Source: Quadrisphaera granulorum (GTDB taxonomy: Bacteria > Actinomycetota > Actinomycetes > Actinomycetales > Quadrisphaeraceae). From it: a DNA stretch of 64,000 nt. The stretch covers positions 186,001 to 250,000 of the forward strand of contig NZ_QGDQ01000001.1 of the NCBI RefSeq assembly GCF_003149145.1, written 5' to 3'. The notes under the pieces are model-generated. The model saw only the letters and a list, made by a program, of their open reading frames with translations, was not told the origin of the DNA and did not search any database. Shown here piece after piece: positions 1 through 8,511 of this stretch (positions are counted from its first letter, which is position 1; the number at the start of each line of letters is the position of its first letter). The translations under genes and the position numbers were made by a program.

Positions 1-114
1 AGCGCCGCCGAGGCGCTCGACGCCGTCGAAGCGGGCCTCGCCGCTGCCAGCTCGGTCCCCGCGCTCGCTCCGGAGTCGGTGCGCACCCAGGAGGGTCTGG
101 AGTCCGGCGCCTGA
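1..114 (+). CDS. C-terminal end of an unidentified protein (partial)
   Basis: The window opens inside a reading frame that ends with TGA at 112-114. It leaves 37 residues of Ala/Glu/Ser-rich sequence that ends ESGA. No motif is visible. The next genes are a DivIVA-domain membrane protein and, further on, DUF3117. In mycobacteria the gene before the DivIVA-domain protein is gpgS (glucosyl-3-phosphoglycerate synthase), so gpgS is the best guess from context only. The tail itself does not show it. Confidence 0.5.
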   Translation, partial: SAAEALDAVEAGLAAASSVPALAPESVRTQEGLESGA

Positions 115-124
115 GCGGCTGCCG

Positions 125-508
125 GTGCATCGGCGCCCGCTCAGGCTCACGGGCGCCGCGTGCGCGATCGTCTGGCAGCATCGCCGCGTGACCCTCGTCC
201 TGCTGCTCGTGGCGGTAGCCGTGGTGGGGGTGGTCGTCGCTGTCGCGGCGGGCCGCCTGCCGGCGGGAATGCCAGGCCCGACGGGCGGCAGTCCGCACCG
301 GCCGCTGCCGGCCCGCAGCCTGGAGCCGGCGGACCTCGACGCGCTGCGCTTCTCCGTGGTGCCGCGCGGCTACCGCATGGACGAGGTCGACGCCACGCTC
401 GCCAGGCTGCGCGCCGAGCTGGCCGAGCGCGACCGCCGTCTGGAGGCGCTGGCCGCTGCTGCGAGCACCCCCGTGGCCCGCCCATCCACCCGTGACGAGG
501 AGAGCTGA
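125..508 (+). CDS. Small DivIVA-domain membrane protein
   Basis: This 127-residue protein has one transmembrane helix (about residues 22-42, rich in Leu/Val/Ala). A short Pro-rich linker leads to a DivIVA-type segment: LRFSVVPRGYRMDEVDATL is the lipid-binding-loop and coiled-coil entry signature of this family. A charged coiled coil (RAELAERDRRLEAL) follows. It matches the mycobacterial Rv1209 type by size, architecture and position. The role is probably structural at the membrane or pole, but unproven. GTG at 125 lies 10 bases after the upstream stop. An in-frame GTG at 188 would start just before the membrane helix. Confidence 0.75.
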   Translation: MHRRPLRLTGAACAIVWQHRRVTLVLLLVAVAVVGVVVAVAAGRLPAGMPGPTGGSPHRPLPARSLEPADLDALRFSVVPRGYRMDEVDATLARLRAELAERDRRLEALAAAASTPVARPSTRDEES

Positions 509-509
509 C

Positions 510-971
510 GTGGCCCGCTTCACCGCGCACCGCGAGGTGGCTGCCCCCGCTGACGTGGTCTGGGAGCTGGTCACCGACTGGTCCCGCCACGGCGACTGGA
601 TCCCGCTGACCACCATGACCGTCGAGCACGACACCGGCGGTGTGGGCACGCGTTTCGTCGGTCGCAGCGGCATCGGCCGTGCCGCCTTCGACGACCCCAT
701 GGAGGTCACCTCCTGGGAACCTCCCACCCCCACTCGCGCCGGGACCGCGGCCATCGAGCACCGCGGCCGGCTGGTGCTGGGTCACGCGGAGGTGCAGGTG
801 GTGCCGCTGCCGGGGGGCCGCAGCCGGCTGCGGTGGACCGAGGACATCTCCTTCGTCAACAAGAAGCTGTCGCGCGCTGTCACCCTGCCGATCGCGGTGG
901 GCGGGTGGCTGGCGTTCGGCAACACCCTCAAGAAGGTCGCCGCCGAAGCCGAGGCCCGGGCATCCCGGTGA
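510..971 (+). CDS. SRPBCC-family (polyketide cyclase-like) protein
   Basis: The protein of about 153 residues starts MARFTAHREVAAPADVVW, the typical first strand and helix of the START/SRPBCC ligand-binding fold. DWSRHGDWIPLTTM follows, and the C-terminus has a long amphipathic helix (residues of the type LAFGNTLKKVAAEAEA). Such proteins bind hydrophobic ligands; the ligand here is unknown. GTG at 510 is preferred over the in-frame GTG at 492 because GAGGAG at 497-502 sits at ribosome-binding distance. The DivIVA-domain gene stops two bases before this start, so the two are probably cotranscribed. Confidence 0.75.
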   Translation: MARFTAHREVAAPADVVWELVTDWSRHGDWIPLTTMTVEHDTGGVGTRFVGRSGIGRAAFDDPMEVTSWEPPTPTRAGTAAIEHRGRLVLGHAEVQVVPLPGGRSRLRWTEDISFVNKKLSRAVTLPIAVGGWLAFGNTLKKVAAEAEARASR

Positions 972-981
972 GCTTCGCCGC

Positions 982-2220
982 GTGATCGTCCTCCTGGACG
1001 GGCTGCTCTCCGCGCGCCAGCGCGCCGGATCCGCCCTGCACGCTGCGGGAGCCCGCGCCTGGCTGCGATTCACCGCCCTGCCCGGCTGGGCGCAGGCGCT
1101 GCTGCTCTACGCGGCCACCCGGGTGTTCGCCGCGGCGGTGACGGTCAGCGTCGCGCGGTTCCAGGAGCAGTCGGTGTGGACGCCGGCCTCGCCGTCCTAC
1201 CCGATCATGGCCGCGGACCTGTGGGACGCGACCTGGTACCGCAAGATCGCCGAGGGCGGGTACCCGCTGCCGCTGCCCCGCTCGGCCGACGGCGCCGCCG
1301 CCCAGAGCGAGTGGGCCTTCTTCCCCGCCTACCCGCTGCTCGTGCGGCTGCTCATGACGGTCACCGGCGGGAGCTGGGAGGTCGTGGCACCGACCACCGC
1401 GCTGCTGCTGGGCGCTGCTGCCGCCGTCGTCCTGAGGAGGCTCTTCGCCCGCGTGGCGGGGGAGCAGGCGGCCCTCGCGGGGCTGCTGCTCGTGCTCTGC
1501 GCCCCCGCGGCGCCCGTCCTGCAGTACGCGTACACGGAGTCCCTCGCGCTGCTGGCGCTGGCGTGGGCACTGCTCACGCTGGTGGAGCGCCGCTACGGCT
1601 GGTGCGTGCTCGCCGTGCTGCTGCTCGGCGCCACCCGTGCCGTCGCTCTGCCGTTCGCGCTGGTGGTGCTCGTGCACGCCGTCGCACGGTGGCGCGCGGA
1701 GGGGCGCTCCGTGACGCTGCGCGACCGGTTCGCCCTTCTGGGCCTGCTGGTCGCCAGCGGTGTTGCCGGCCTCGCCTGGCCGGTGGCGGTGGGCGTGGCC
1801 ACCGGCATCCCCGACGCCTACACGGAGGTCCAGTCGGCCTGGCGCAGCGGGCAGGTGGTCTGGGTGGTGCCGTGGCTGCGGGCCTCGTCCCAGCTCTTCG
1901 GCGACGTCGCCGGCCCGGTGCTCCTCGTGGCGGCGCTGGCGGCGCTGGTGTGGTGGTGCACCGGGCCGGCGGCGCGCTCCCTGGGCCCGGAGCTGCCTGC
2001 CTGGGTGCTCGCCCAGCAGGCGTACCTGCTGGTGGTGCTCGACCCGTGGACGTCGCTGTTCCGCTACCTGCTGCTCCAGGTGCCCGTCGCGCTGCTCATC
2101 GCCGTCCAGGTGCGCTCGCGGGCCGCCGTGGGTGCCTGGGCGGTCGCCGGGCTCGCGCTGCAGGTGGTCTGGGTCGCCTGGCTGTGGAGGTTCTCCCCAC
2201 CCTCGGACTGGCCACCGTGA
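982..2220 (+). CDS. PIG-V/Gpi18-like polytopic membrane glycosyltransferase
   Basis: The protein of 412 residues is almost entirely hydrophobic, with about ten predicted membrane helices. The first loop carries DATWYRKIAEGGYP and then EWAFFPAYPLLVRL. After the next helices come YTESLALLALAW and a conserved-looking Arg (GATRAVALPF). These match the motif order of the PIG-V/Gpi18 family of polyprenol-phosphate-mannose-dependent GT-C enzymes. A mannosyl transfer outside the membrane is therefore inferred; the acceptor is unknown. GTG at 982 lies 11 bases after the previous stop, so the gene probably belongs to the same transcript. A longer in-frame extension upstream overlaps the SRPBCC gene and is not credible. 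Confidence 0.7.
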   Translation: MIVLLDGLLSARQRAGSALHAAGARAWLRFTALPGWAQALLLYAATRVFAAAVTVSVARFQEQSVWTPASPSYPIMAADLWDATWYRKIAEGGYPLPLPRSADGAAAQSEWAFFPAYPLLVRLLMTVTGGSWEVVAPTTALLLGAAAAVVLRRLFARVAGEQAALAGLLLVLCAPAAPVLQYAYTESLALLALAWALLTLVERRYGWCVLAVLLLGATRAVALPFALVVLVHAVARWRAEGRSVTLRDRFALLGLLVASGVAGLAWPVAVGVATGIPDAYTEVQSAWRSGQVVWVVPWLRASSQLFGDVAGPVLLVAALAALVWWCTGPAARSLGPELPAWVLAQQAYLLVVLDPWTSLFRYLLLQVPVALLIAVQVRSRAAVGAWAVAGLALQVVWVAWLWRFSPPSDWPP

Positions 2221-2400
2221 CGGGCTGCTGTTGACGGCTGACCTGCGGGTGACCGGCCGATGACCTGCAGGGCCGCCCATCCGGTGGATGCCTCGGTTAC
2301 CGGACGTCGGTCCCCGATGGGATGATGCTCACAGTCCGCGGATGCTCCGGCGTCCGCTCTCCACCGATGGCGTGCCTTGCACGTGGAAGGGGTGTGCCGC

Positions 2401-2568
2401 ATGGCTGCCATGAAGCCCAGGACTGGTGACGGTCCCCTGGAGGTCACCAAGGAGGGGCGGGGCATCGTCATGCGCATGCCGCTCGAGGGCGGTGGCCGCC
2501 TGGTCGTCGAGATGAACCCCGACGAGGCCAACGCCCTGGGCGACGCGCTCAAGACCGCCGCAGGCTGA
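2401..2568 (+). CDS. DUF3117 small conserved actinobacterial protein
   Basis: The protein is 55 residues: MAAMKPRTGDGPLEVTKEG, then RGIVMRMPLEGGGRLVVE, then DEANALGDALK. This is the full DUF3117 family (Rv1211 type), which is almost invariant across Actinobacteria and has no known function. The ATG at 2401 has a good ribosome-binding site (GGAAGGGG at 2385-2392). A TTG further upstream at 2377 in the same frame is unlikely to be the start. The stop is two bases before the aminopeptidase start, suggesting translational coupling. The 180 bases upstream are noncoding and probably hold the promoter. Confidence 0.9.
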   Translation: MAAMKPRTGDGPLEVTKEGRGIVMRMPLEGGGRLVVEMNPDEANALGDALKTAAG

Positions 2569-2570
2569 GC

Positions 2571-4262
2571 GTGGCCGGCGCGCCTTCCCCCTCGGCGCCG
2601 CCCGCGCTCGACAGGGCTCCCGACGCGGCCGCTGACCTCGCGGTCGGGCCTCGGCCCGGTCGTCCGCTCCCGCAGCTCGAGGTCGCAGCCCCCCTCACCG
2701 ACGCCACCGGTCCCGCCGGTGGCGTCGGTGCGCTGGCGGGTCCCTCGCTCCTCGTCGTGCCCGTGGGCGCTCCCGCCCGTGGGAAGACCGATGACGACGA
2801 CGCCAGCGGTACCCCCGCCGAGCCCGTGCTCGGCCCTGCCGGGCAGTGGGTGGCCACCCGTACCGGTCTCGACCTCGGCGAGGTCTGCCGGCTCGCGCGT
2901 TGGCGCGCCGGCGCCGGGTCCACCCTGCCCCTGCACGGTGCCCGCCTGGCCGGTGACCCCCGTGACGCCGACGACGCCCCCGTGCGTGTGCTGCTGCTGG
3001 GCATCGGCTCCGGCTCTGCGAAGGACCTCCGCCGCGCGGGCGCTGCCCTGGCGCGTGCCGCTCGCGGACTGGACCGGGTGAGCACGCCCACCGCTGACCT
3101 CGACGCGGCGGGCCTGAGGGCCTTCGTCGAGGGCCTCCTGCTTGGCGCGTGGGCACCCCCGCGTACCGGCATCGAGACCGGACCCGAGCCCGCGGTGCGC
3201 ACCGTCGTACTACTCGGCGCCCCGGAGGGCGCACCCGGCGAGATCGCCGCCGCCACCATCTCGGCCACCGCGACGTGGCGTGTGCGCGACCTGGCCGCCA
3301 CGCCGTCGTCGACCAAGACCCCGGACTGGGTGGCCGGCCAGGCCCGCGCGCTGGTGGCTGCGGCCGCCGTCGTCCCTGGCTCCGGCACGCTCACCGCCAC
3401 CGTGCTCGATGAGGTGGAGCTCGCGCAGCGCCGTGCCGGGGGCCTGCTGGCCGTGGGCGCCGCCTCGCAGCACCCGCCGTGCCTGGTCCGCATCGACTGG
3501 ACCCCCGCGGATGCGGCGGCCGCAGCCCGCGGGCGCGCGGTGCTCGTCGGCAAGGGCATCACCTTCGACACCGGCGGTCTGGCGCTCAAGCCGCGCGAGT
3601 CGATGGTGGCCATGAAGACCGACATGGCCGGCGCCGCCGTGGTGCTCGCGACGGCGGTCGCTGCGGCCGAGACCGGGCTGCCCCGCCCCGTGACCGCGCT
3701 GCTGCCGCTGGCGGAGAACTCTCTCGGTGCGGCCAGCTACCGGCCCGGAGACGTCATCCGCGTGCTCGACGGCACCACCGTCGAGGTCGACAACCCCGAC
3801 GCCGAAGGCCGCCTCGTCCTGGCCGATGCGCTCGCCCTGGCCGATGCCACGCTCGACCCGGCGCTGCTCATCGACGTCGCCACCCTCACCGGCGCCGCGA
3901 CGCTCGGCCTGGGCCGCCAGCACGCCGCGCTGTTCACCGAGGACGATGCGCTGGCCGAGGCCCTGACCGCCGCCGGCCAGGCCACCGGCGAGCGCATCTG
4001 GCGGATGCCGCTGGTGGAGGAATACCGCGCCAGCCTCGACTCCGACGTCGCCGACCTGCGCCACGTGCCGTCGTCCCCGGCTCCCGGGGCGGGATCGGTC
4101 ACCGCGGCGCTGTTCCTGCGGGAGTTCGCGGGGGCGCGGCGGTGGGCTCACCTGGACATCGCCGGTGTCGGGCGCTCGGAGAAGGAGTCGCACGAGGTAC
4201 CCCGCGGCGCCACCGGCTGGGGCGCGCGGGTTCTGCTGCGTCTCCTGGAAGACCTGCCGTGA
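2571..4262 (+). CDS. pepA: Leucyl aminopeptidase (M17 family, PepA-like)
   Basis: This is a cytosolic di-metal aminopeptidase of 563 residues that removes N-terminal amino acids from peptides. The catalytic domain shows VGKGITFDTGGLALKP, with the metal-binding Lys and Asp. MKTDMAGAAVVL and NPDAEGRLVLADAL follow; the latter is the family signature, with Pro where NTDAEGR is usual. The N-terminal domain is weakly conserved and contains a short acidic run (KTDDDDASG) encoded by a GACGAC stretch like the dispersed element described elsewhere. The gene follows DUF3117 by two bases and overlaps the next gene by four, so it sits inside an operon. Confidence 0.92.
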   Translation: MAGAPSPSAPPALDRAPDAAADLAVGPRPGRPLPQLEVAAPLTDATGPAGGVGALAGPSLLVVPVGAPARGKTDDDDASGTPAEPVLGPAGQWVATRTGLDLGEVCRLARWRAGAGSTLPLHGARLAGDPRDADDAPVRVLLLGIGSGSAKDLRRAGAALARAARGLDRVSTPTADLDAAGLRAFVEGLLLGAWAPPRTGIETGPEPAVRTVVLLGAPEGAPGEIAAATISATATWRVRDLAATPSSTKTPDWVAGQARALVAAAAVVPGSGTLTATVLDEVELAQRRAGGLLAVGAASQHPPCLVRIDWTPADAAAAARGRAVLVGKGITFDTGGLALKPRESMVAMKTDMAGAAVVLATAVAAAETGLPRPVTALLPLAENSLGAASYRPGDVIRVLDGTTVEVDNPDAEGRLVLADALALADATLDPALLIDVATLTGAATLGLGRQHAALFTEDDALAEALTAAGQATGERIWRMPLVEEYRASLDSDVADLRHVPSSPAPGAGSVTAALFLREFAGARRWAHLDIAGVGRSEKESHEVPRGATGWGARVLLRLLEDLP

Positions 4263-4987
4263 CCCCGGGCGTGCCCGGACTGCCGGGCGTACCGACCGGT
4301 GGCGTGCCCGCGCCTGCTACCGGTCCGGGGCGGCGTTCCCCCATGAGCTCGGCGGGCGGGTCCAAGGCCGCGAGCTGGCAGTACGCCGAGCACTTCGTGC
4401 CGGAGTCCGAAGCCGTGGAGCGCGCCCGCACGCGCGCCCGTGAGCTGGGCATCTCCGCCGTCGGCAACGGTGCCGGAGCGCTGCTGCAGCTGATGTGCAC
4501 CGCCGTCGACGCGCGCGCCGTCGTCGAGATCGGGACCGGCGCCGGGGTCTCCGGGCTGTGGATGCTCGGCGGTATGCCGCGTGACGGCGTGCTCACCACC
4601 ATCGACGCCGAGCCCGAGCACCTGCGGGCGGCCCGCGTCGCCTTCGCGGAACTGGGCGTGCGCAGCGGACGGATCCGCGGCATCACCGGTCGCGCCGTCG
4701 ACGTCCTGCCGCGGCTCACCGAGGGCGGGTACGACCTGGTGCTCCTCGACGCCGACCCGATCGGCACCGAGGTCTACCTCGAGCGCGCCGTACGGCTGCT
4801 GCGGCCCGGCGGGGTCGTGGCCCTGCACGGTGCGCTCTCCGCCGACCGTGCCGGAGACCCCGCCCAGCGCGACCCCGTGACGACGGCGGTGCGCGGCCTG
4901 TCGAGGGCGCTGCGGAACTCCCCGGACCTGCTGCCCGCGCTCGTGCCCAGCAGCGAGGGGCTGCTCCTGGCGGCGCGCCGCCACTGA
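4259..4987 (+). CDS. SAM-dependent O-methyltransferase (Rv1220c type)
   Basis: The protein of about 242 residues has a class I methyltransferase core: VVEIGTGAGVSGLWML (motif I, SAM-binding), TTIDAEPEHLRAAR (acidic loop binding ribose), and YDLVLLDADPIGTEVYLE. It ends in a PSSEGLLLAAR strand typical of O-methyltransferase family 3. The substrate is unknown. GTG at 4259 overlaps the aminopeptidase stop as GTGA, and GGAAG at 4247-4251 could serve it. ATG at 4343 (MSSAGGSK) would remove a Pro/Gly-rich, poorly conserved leader and is a real alternative. In M. tuberculosis the orthologue is also next to sigE. Confidence 0.82.
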   Translation: MTPGVPGLPGVPTGGVPAPATGPGRRSPMSSAGGSKAASWQYAEHFVPESEAVERARTRARELGISAVGNGAGALLQLMCTAVDARAVVEIGTGAGVSGLWMLGGMPRDGVLTTIDAEPEHLRAARVAFAELGVRSGRIRGITGRAVDVLPRLTEGGYDLVLLDADPIGTEVYLERAVRLLRPGGVVALHGALSADRAGDPAQRDPVTTAVRGLSRALRNSPDLLPALVPSSEGLLLAARRH

Positions 4988-5054
4988 TTCATGAGCCCGG
5001 GCGTGACTCGGCTCACACTCTCCGCCCAGGACGTTCGCAGAAAGGAGGGCCACA

Positions 5055-5696
5055 GTGGGATCCATGCCATCTCCGGACGGTGCCCCGCGCCCTTCTGCTG
5101 CGACCCCGTCGCCGGAGGAGCAGCCGTGGACCCCGCCCTCCTGGGACGAGCTGGTCCGGGAGCACTCCGCGCGGGTGCACCGGCTCGCGTACCGCCTCAC
5201 CGGCAACCGCGACGACGCCGACGACCTCACGCAAGAGGTCTTCGTCCGCGTGTTCCGCTCCCTCGACTCCTACGTGCCCGGCACGTTCGAGGGCTGGCTG
5301 CACCGCATCACTACCAACCTCTTCCTCGACCAGACGCGGCGTCGCCGTCGGCTCCGCTTCGACGCGCTCACCGAGGAGATCGCCGCGCGCCTTCCTGACC
5401 GCGGCGCCGGCCCCGAGCGGGCGTTCGAGGCCGGGCGTTTCGACGTCGACGTCCGGGCAGCCCTGGAGCGGCTCTCGCCCGACTTCCGCGCCGTCGTCGT
5501 CCTCGCCGACGTCGAGGGCCTCACCTACGACGAGGTCGCCGACGTGCTGGGCGTCAAGAGCGGCACGGTCCGCTCGCGGTTGCACCGCGCCCGGGCGCAG
5601 CTGCGGCGTCACCTGGAGCACCGCGCCCCAGCGCCGCGGCGCACCGGGCCCCGCGCCATCGGTGGCCCCGGACGGGTGGTTCCGCTCGTCGGGTGA
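5055..5696 (+). CDS. sigE: ECF RNA polymerase sigma factor SigE
   Basis: The protein is 213 residues. Region 2 reads [29 protein letters not shown] and contains the DDLTQE core-binding signature. The -10-reading helix [12 protein letters not shown] follows. Region 4 reads [31 protein letters not shown], the -35-reading helix-turn-helix. It matches the extracytoplasmic stress factor SigE by sequence and by its position before tatB. The ribosome-binding site is strong (AAAGGAGG at 5040-5047, eight bases before GTG). No anti-sigma gene (rseA) or htrA lies between sigE and tatB, unlike in mycobacteria. Confidence 0.9.
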   Translation: MGSMPSPDGAPRPSAATPSPEEQPWTPPSWDELVREHSARVHRLAYRLTGNRDDADDLTQEVFVRVFRSLDSYVPGTFEGWLHRITTNLFLDQTRRRRRLRFDALTEEIAARLPDRGAGPERAFEAGRFDVDVRAALERLSPDFRAVVVLADVEGLTYDEVADVLGVKSGTVRSRLHRARAQLRRHLEHRAPAPRRTGPRAIGGPGRVVPLVG

Positions 5697-5817
5697 GCCC
5701 GCGGCGACACAGGCTCGGCGCTGGGACGCGTCCGGCGGGGGCAGGATGGGGTCCGGTGGGTCGAAGGCCTCGCGAGGCGCCGACCCAGGCAGCGTGCAGG
5801 GAGCGAGGGAGCAGGCA

Positions 5818-6414
5818 GTGTTCGGCATCAACCCGGGTGAGTTCGCCGTCCTGCTGCTCGTCGTGCTCATCGTCGTCGGACCGGAGCGGCTGCCGCAGTA
5901 CGCCCAGCAGCTCGGGCGGATGGTGCGCGAAGGCCGGAAGATGGCGATGGGACTGCGCGAGCAGGTCCGCGGGGAGCTCGGTCCCGAGTTCGACGACGTC
6001 GACTGGAAGAAGCTCGACCCGCGCCAGTACGACCCCCGCAAGATCATCGCCGATGCGCTGAGTGCGCCGCTCGAGGACGACGACGAGCCGGCCGCTCCCG
6101 CCACGAAGCCCGTCAGCAGCGGGGGTCCTGCTGCTGTCTCGGGTGCTGCCGCCGCTGGGGCTGGTGCTGCGGGGGTTGCCGCGGGAGCTACTGCCGCGGG
6201 TGCCGTTGCGGCAGCTGCGTCGCCGGGCGACGAGGCGAGCGCCAGCCCGAGCAACGCCGGTCACCCCTCCGTCAGCCCCGCGGACAAGCGGCCCGCTGGC
6301 TCGGACGAAGCGTCTCCCGCCGTCGTGGATCCTGCATCCGACGGCGCCGACGCCCCCGCCGTGCCGATGGCCCGCTCCGCGGCGGGCGCTCCCGTCGACC
6401 TCGAGGCCACCTGA
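5818..6414 (+). CDS. tatB: Sec-independent translocase subunit TatB
   Basis: The protein is 198 residues. Its first 20 residues form a short membrane helix (FAVLLLVVLIVVGPERLPQ) with the Gly-Pro hinge typical of TatA/TatB. A long amphipathic helix follows (YAQQLGRMVREGRKMAM). It partners TatC in recognising twin-arginine signal peptides. FDDVDWKKLDPRQYDPRKII is the actinobacterial TatB motif. The C-terminal 100 residues are an Ala/Gly/Pro/Ser-rich disordered tail. GTG at 5818 is chosen because it begins MFGINPGE, the conserved N-terminus, with a GAGGGAG site just upstream. It converges on mrp, 15 bases away. Confidence 0.9.
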   Translation: MFGINPGEFAVLLLVVLIVVGPERLPQYAQQLGRMVREGRKMAMGLREQVRGELGPEFDDVDWKKLDPRQYDPRKIIADALSAPLEDDDEPAAPATKPVSSGGPAAVSGAAAAGAGAAGVAAGATAAGAVAAAASPGDEASASPSNAGHPSVSPADKRPAGSDEASPAVVDPASDGADAPAVPMARSAAGAPVDLEAT

Positions 6415-6428
6415 CCCTCGCGGGGCGG

Positions 6429-7601
6429 TCAGGCGGGGACGACGCCGAGCGGGCGGCCGGCCAGGCCGCGGGCGCGGCGGCCGAGCGTGCGCGCCAGGTC
6501 GGAGAGCACCACGGCGGCGGGGGAGTCCGGAGCCGCCAGGACTACGGGCGTGCCCGCGTCGCCGCCTTCGCGGACCGCGACGTCCAGCGGCACCTGGGCA
6601 AGCAGGGGCACGGGCGTGCCGGAGTCGCGCGAGAGCCGCTCGGCCACCGCGGCGCCGCCGCCGGAGCCGAAGACCTCCAGGCGCGACCCGTCGGGCATGG
6701 GCATCCAGCTCATGTTCTCCACCACGCCGACGACGCCCTGACCGGTGCGCGCGGCGAGCCCGCCCGAGCGGTGCGCCACCTCGGCGGCCGCCGGCTGCGG
6801 CGTCGTCACCACGAGCAGCTCCGAGCCCGGCAGCAGCTGCGCGGCGCTGATCGGTACGTCTCCGGTGCCGGGTGGCATGTCGAGCAGGAGCACGTCGAGG
6901 TCACCGAAGTGGACCTCGGTGAGGAACTGCTGCAGCGCCCGGTGCAGCAGCGGCCCACGGTGCATCACCGGCTGCCCGTCCGGCACGACCATCCCCATGG
7001 AGATGACCTTGACGCCGTGCGCCACCGGGGGGATGACGACGTCGTCGATCTTCACCGGCCGTCCGGTCGCTCCGAGCAGGCCCGGCACGGAGAAGCCGTG
7101 GACGTCGGCATCCACCAGGCCCACGCGCAGCCCGTCGCGGGCCATCGCCACGGCCAGGTTCACCGTGAGCGTCGACTTGCCGACCCCACCCTTGCCGGAG
7201 GCCACGCAGTACACCCGCGTCAGCGAGCCCGGCCGCGCGAACGGCACGTCCCGCTCGGCCCCCGATGATCCGGACTGCCCTCGGAGCACGCCCCGCAGCG
7301 CCGACCGCTGCTCGTCGTTCATGACGCCCAGCTCCACCTGCACGGCGCTCACGCCTTCGACGCCGGACACCGCCTCGGTGACGTCACGCTGGAGGGTGTC
7401 GCGCAACGGGCACCCTGACGTGGTGAGCAACACCTCGACGACGACGGCGCCCGCAGCCGAGACCTCCAGCGAGCTTACCATGCCCAGCTCGGTAATCGGG
7501 CGGCGGATCTCCGGGTCGAGCACGCTGCTCAGCGCCGCGCGCACGGTGGACTCGTCGGGCAGCGGGCCGTGCGCGGACGACGGAGGGCGGAGCTGACTCA
7601 C
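6429..7601 (-). CDS. mrp: Mrp/ApbC-type iron-sulfur carrier P-loop ATPase
   Basis: The protein is 390 residues. Residues 18-95 are a MIP18/DUF59 domain with the TTSGCPLRD motif. A P-loop follows at about 136-143 (GKGGVGKS), then the switch DADVHGFSVPGLLG and LDVLLLDMPPGTGDVPIS. Family members assemble or transfer Fe-S clusters. The region where a CPHC metal-binding pair is found in many homologues reads ENMSWMPMPDGSRLEVFG and has no Cys, so cluster binding, if any, differs from the E. coli type. The GTG start is six bases downstream of a TACCCT -10 box, which fits a leaderless transcript. Confidence 0.9.
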   Translation of the reverse strand: MSQLRPPSSAHGPLPDESTVRAALSSVLDPEIRRPITELGMVSSLEVSAAGAVVVEVLLTTSGCPLRDTLQRDVTEAVSGVEGVSAVQVELGVMNDEQRSALRGVLRGQSGSSGAERDVPFARPGSLTRVYCVASGKGGVGKSTLTVNLAVAMARDGLRVGLVDADVHGFSVPGLLGATGRPVKIDDVVIPPVAHGVKVISMGMVVPDGQPVMHRGPLLHRALQQFLTEVHFGDLDVLLLDMPPGTGDVPISAAQLLPGSELLVVTTPQPAAAEVAHRSGGLAARTGQGVVGVVENMSWMPMPDGSRLEVFGSGGGAAVAERLSRDSGTPVPLLAQVPLDVAVREGGDAGTPVVLAAPDSPAAVVLSDLARTLGRRARGLAGRPLGVVPA

Positions 7602-7607
7602 CCTCCG

Positions 7608-7613
7608 AGGGTA
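7608..7613 (-). promoter_or_regulatory. Leaderless -10 box of mrp
   Basis: On the minus strand TACCCT is followed by six bases and then the GTG start codon of mrp. This is the TANNNT spacing of actinobacterial leaderless promoters, where the first transcribed base is the first base of the start codon. CGGAGG also lies between box and start but is too close to GTG for a normal leader. Confidence 0.55.
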
Positions 7614-7669
7614 GGTGCGCCCGAGCTCGTCATCGGCCGGCCGAGGCCGTCAGCGTCTGTCAGCGGCCG

Positions 7670-8446
7670 TCAGAGACTGTCGAGCAGGCCGTTCGTGCGA
7701 ACGACGGCGCGCTGCTGCTCGCCGCTGAGACCGGTGCGGCTCCAGCTATCTCCCCGGTCACCGCTACCACCGCCGACGACGCCGTTGTGAAGCCATACGA
7801 GGCCACCGTCGGCATCCGTGCGCCAGGTCTGGCGGCCCACCGCGCCGCCGCCGTCGCCGTCGTCGGAGTCGTCGTCGCGCCAGGCGACCGTGGTGATCCG
7901 CCCGTCACCATCGGACTCGGTGACGCACTCGGCGAGGTCGGAGCGGGTGGTGCGGTAGCTGGTGTCGCTGTCTCCGGGCCAGCTCAGCGGGTAGCGGGAC
8001 TCACAGTCGACAAGGGGGAGCACCTCACGCGCTGGGGCGGCGGCGCTGTCGCCTGCGTTCACGGAGTGGGGCCGAAGCGCCACCCGCAGACCTGTCACGC
8101 CGCCGTCGGCGTCAGCCACCCGGAGGCGGCCGGTCCACACGCCGTCGCCGTCGTCGTCGGACAGGGAGACCGGGGTGACCAGCTCGACGCCGGCGCCGGC
8201 CAGCGCCTCGCTCAGCCGGTCTTCGAGGCGCTCCTGCGGGCCGCGCAGCACCTCGGACGCGCCCAGCAGCACGGCGACCAGGACGACGGCGCCCGCGGCG
8301 ATCCCCGCAGCGGTACGCGCCAGGGGACCCCGGTCCGAGCCGGTCCTGGTAGCTGGATCGCCGAGCTCAGGTTCGTCGGGCTCGGGCTCGGTGGAGCCCA
8401 GGTCGACGAGCAGATCGTCGTCATCGTCGACGTCCGCCCCTGGCAC
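7670..8446 (-). CDS. Hypothetical single-pass membrane protein with acidic N-terminus
   Basis: I do not recognise this 258-residue protein. Residues 1-45 are acidic and cytoplasmic (ADVDDDDDLLVDLG). One membrane helix lies at about 45-65 (AAGIAAGAVVLVAVLLGAS). The rest is a soluble, presumably extracellular domain rich in Asp/Gly, with two Cys that may form a disulfide (DCESRYP and ECVTESDG). The frame has normal third-position GC bias, so it is probably real. It lies 65 bases downstream of the PilB-like gene on the same strand and may share its transcript. Confidence 0.6.
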   Translation of the reverse strand: MPGADVDDDDDLLVDLGSTEPEPDEPELGDPATRTGSDRGPLARTAAGIAAGAVVLVAVLLGASEVLRGPQERLEDRLSEALAGAGVELVTPVSLSDDDGDGVWTGRLRVADADGGVTGLRVALRPHSVNAGDSAAAPAREVLPLVDCESRYPLSWPGDSDTSYRTTRSDLAECVTESDGDGRITTVAWRDDDSDDGDGGGAVGRQTWRTDADGGLVWLHNGVVGGGSGDRGDSWSRTGLSGEQQRAVVRTNGLLDSL

Positions 8447-8511
8447 GCGGCCCCCACTAGCTCGGTCCCTCAGCAGCCGGCGCGCGGTGCGCGCACCGGT
8501 CTGTGGCGAGG

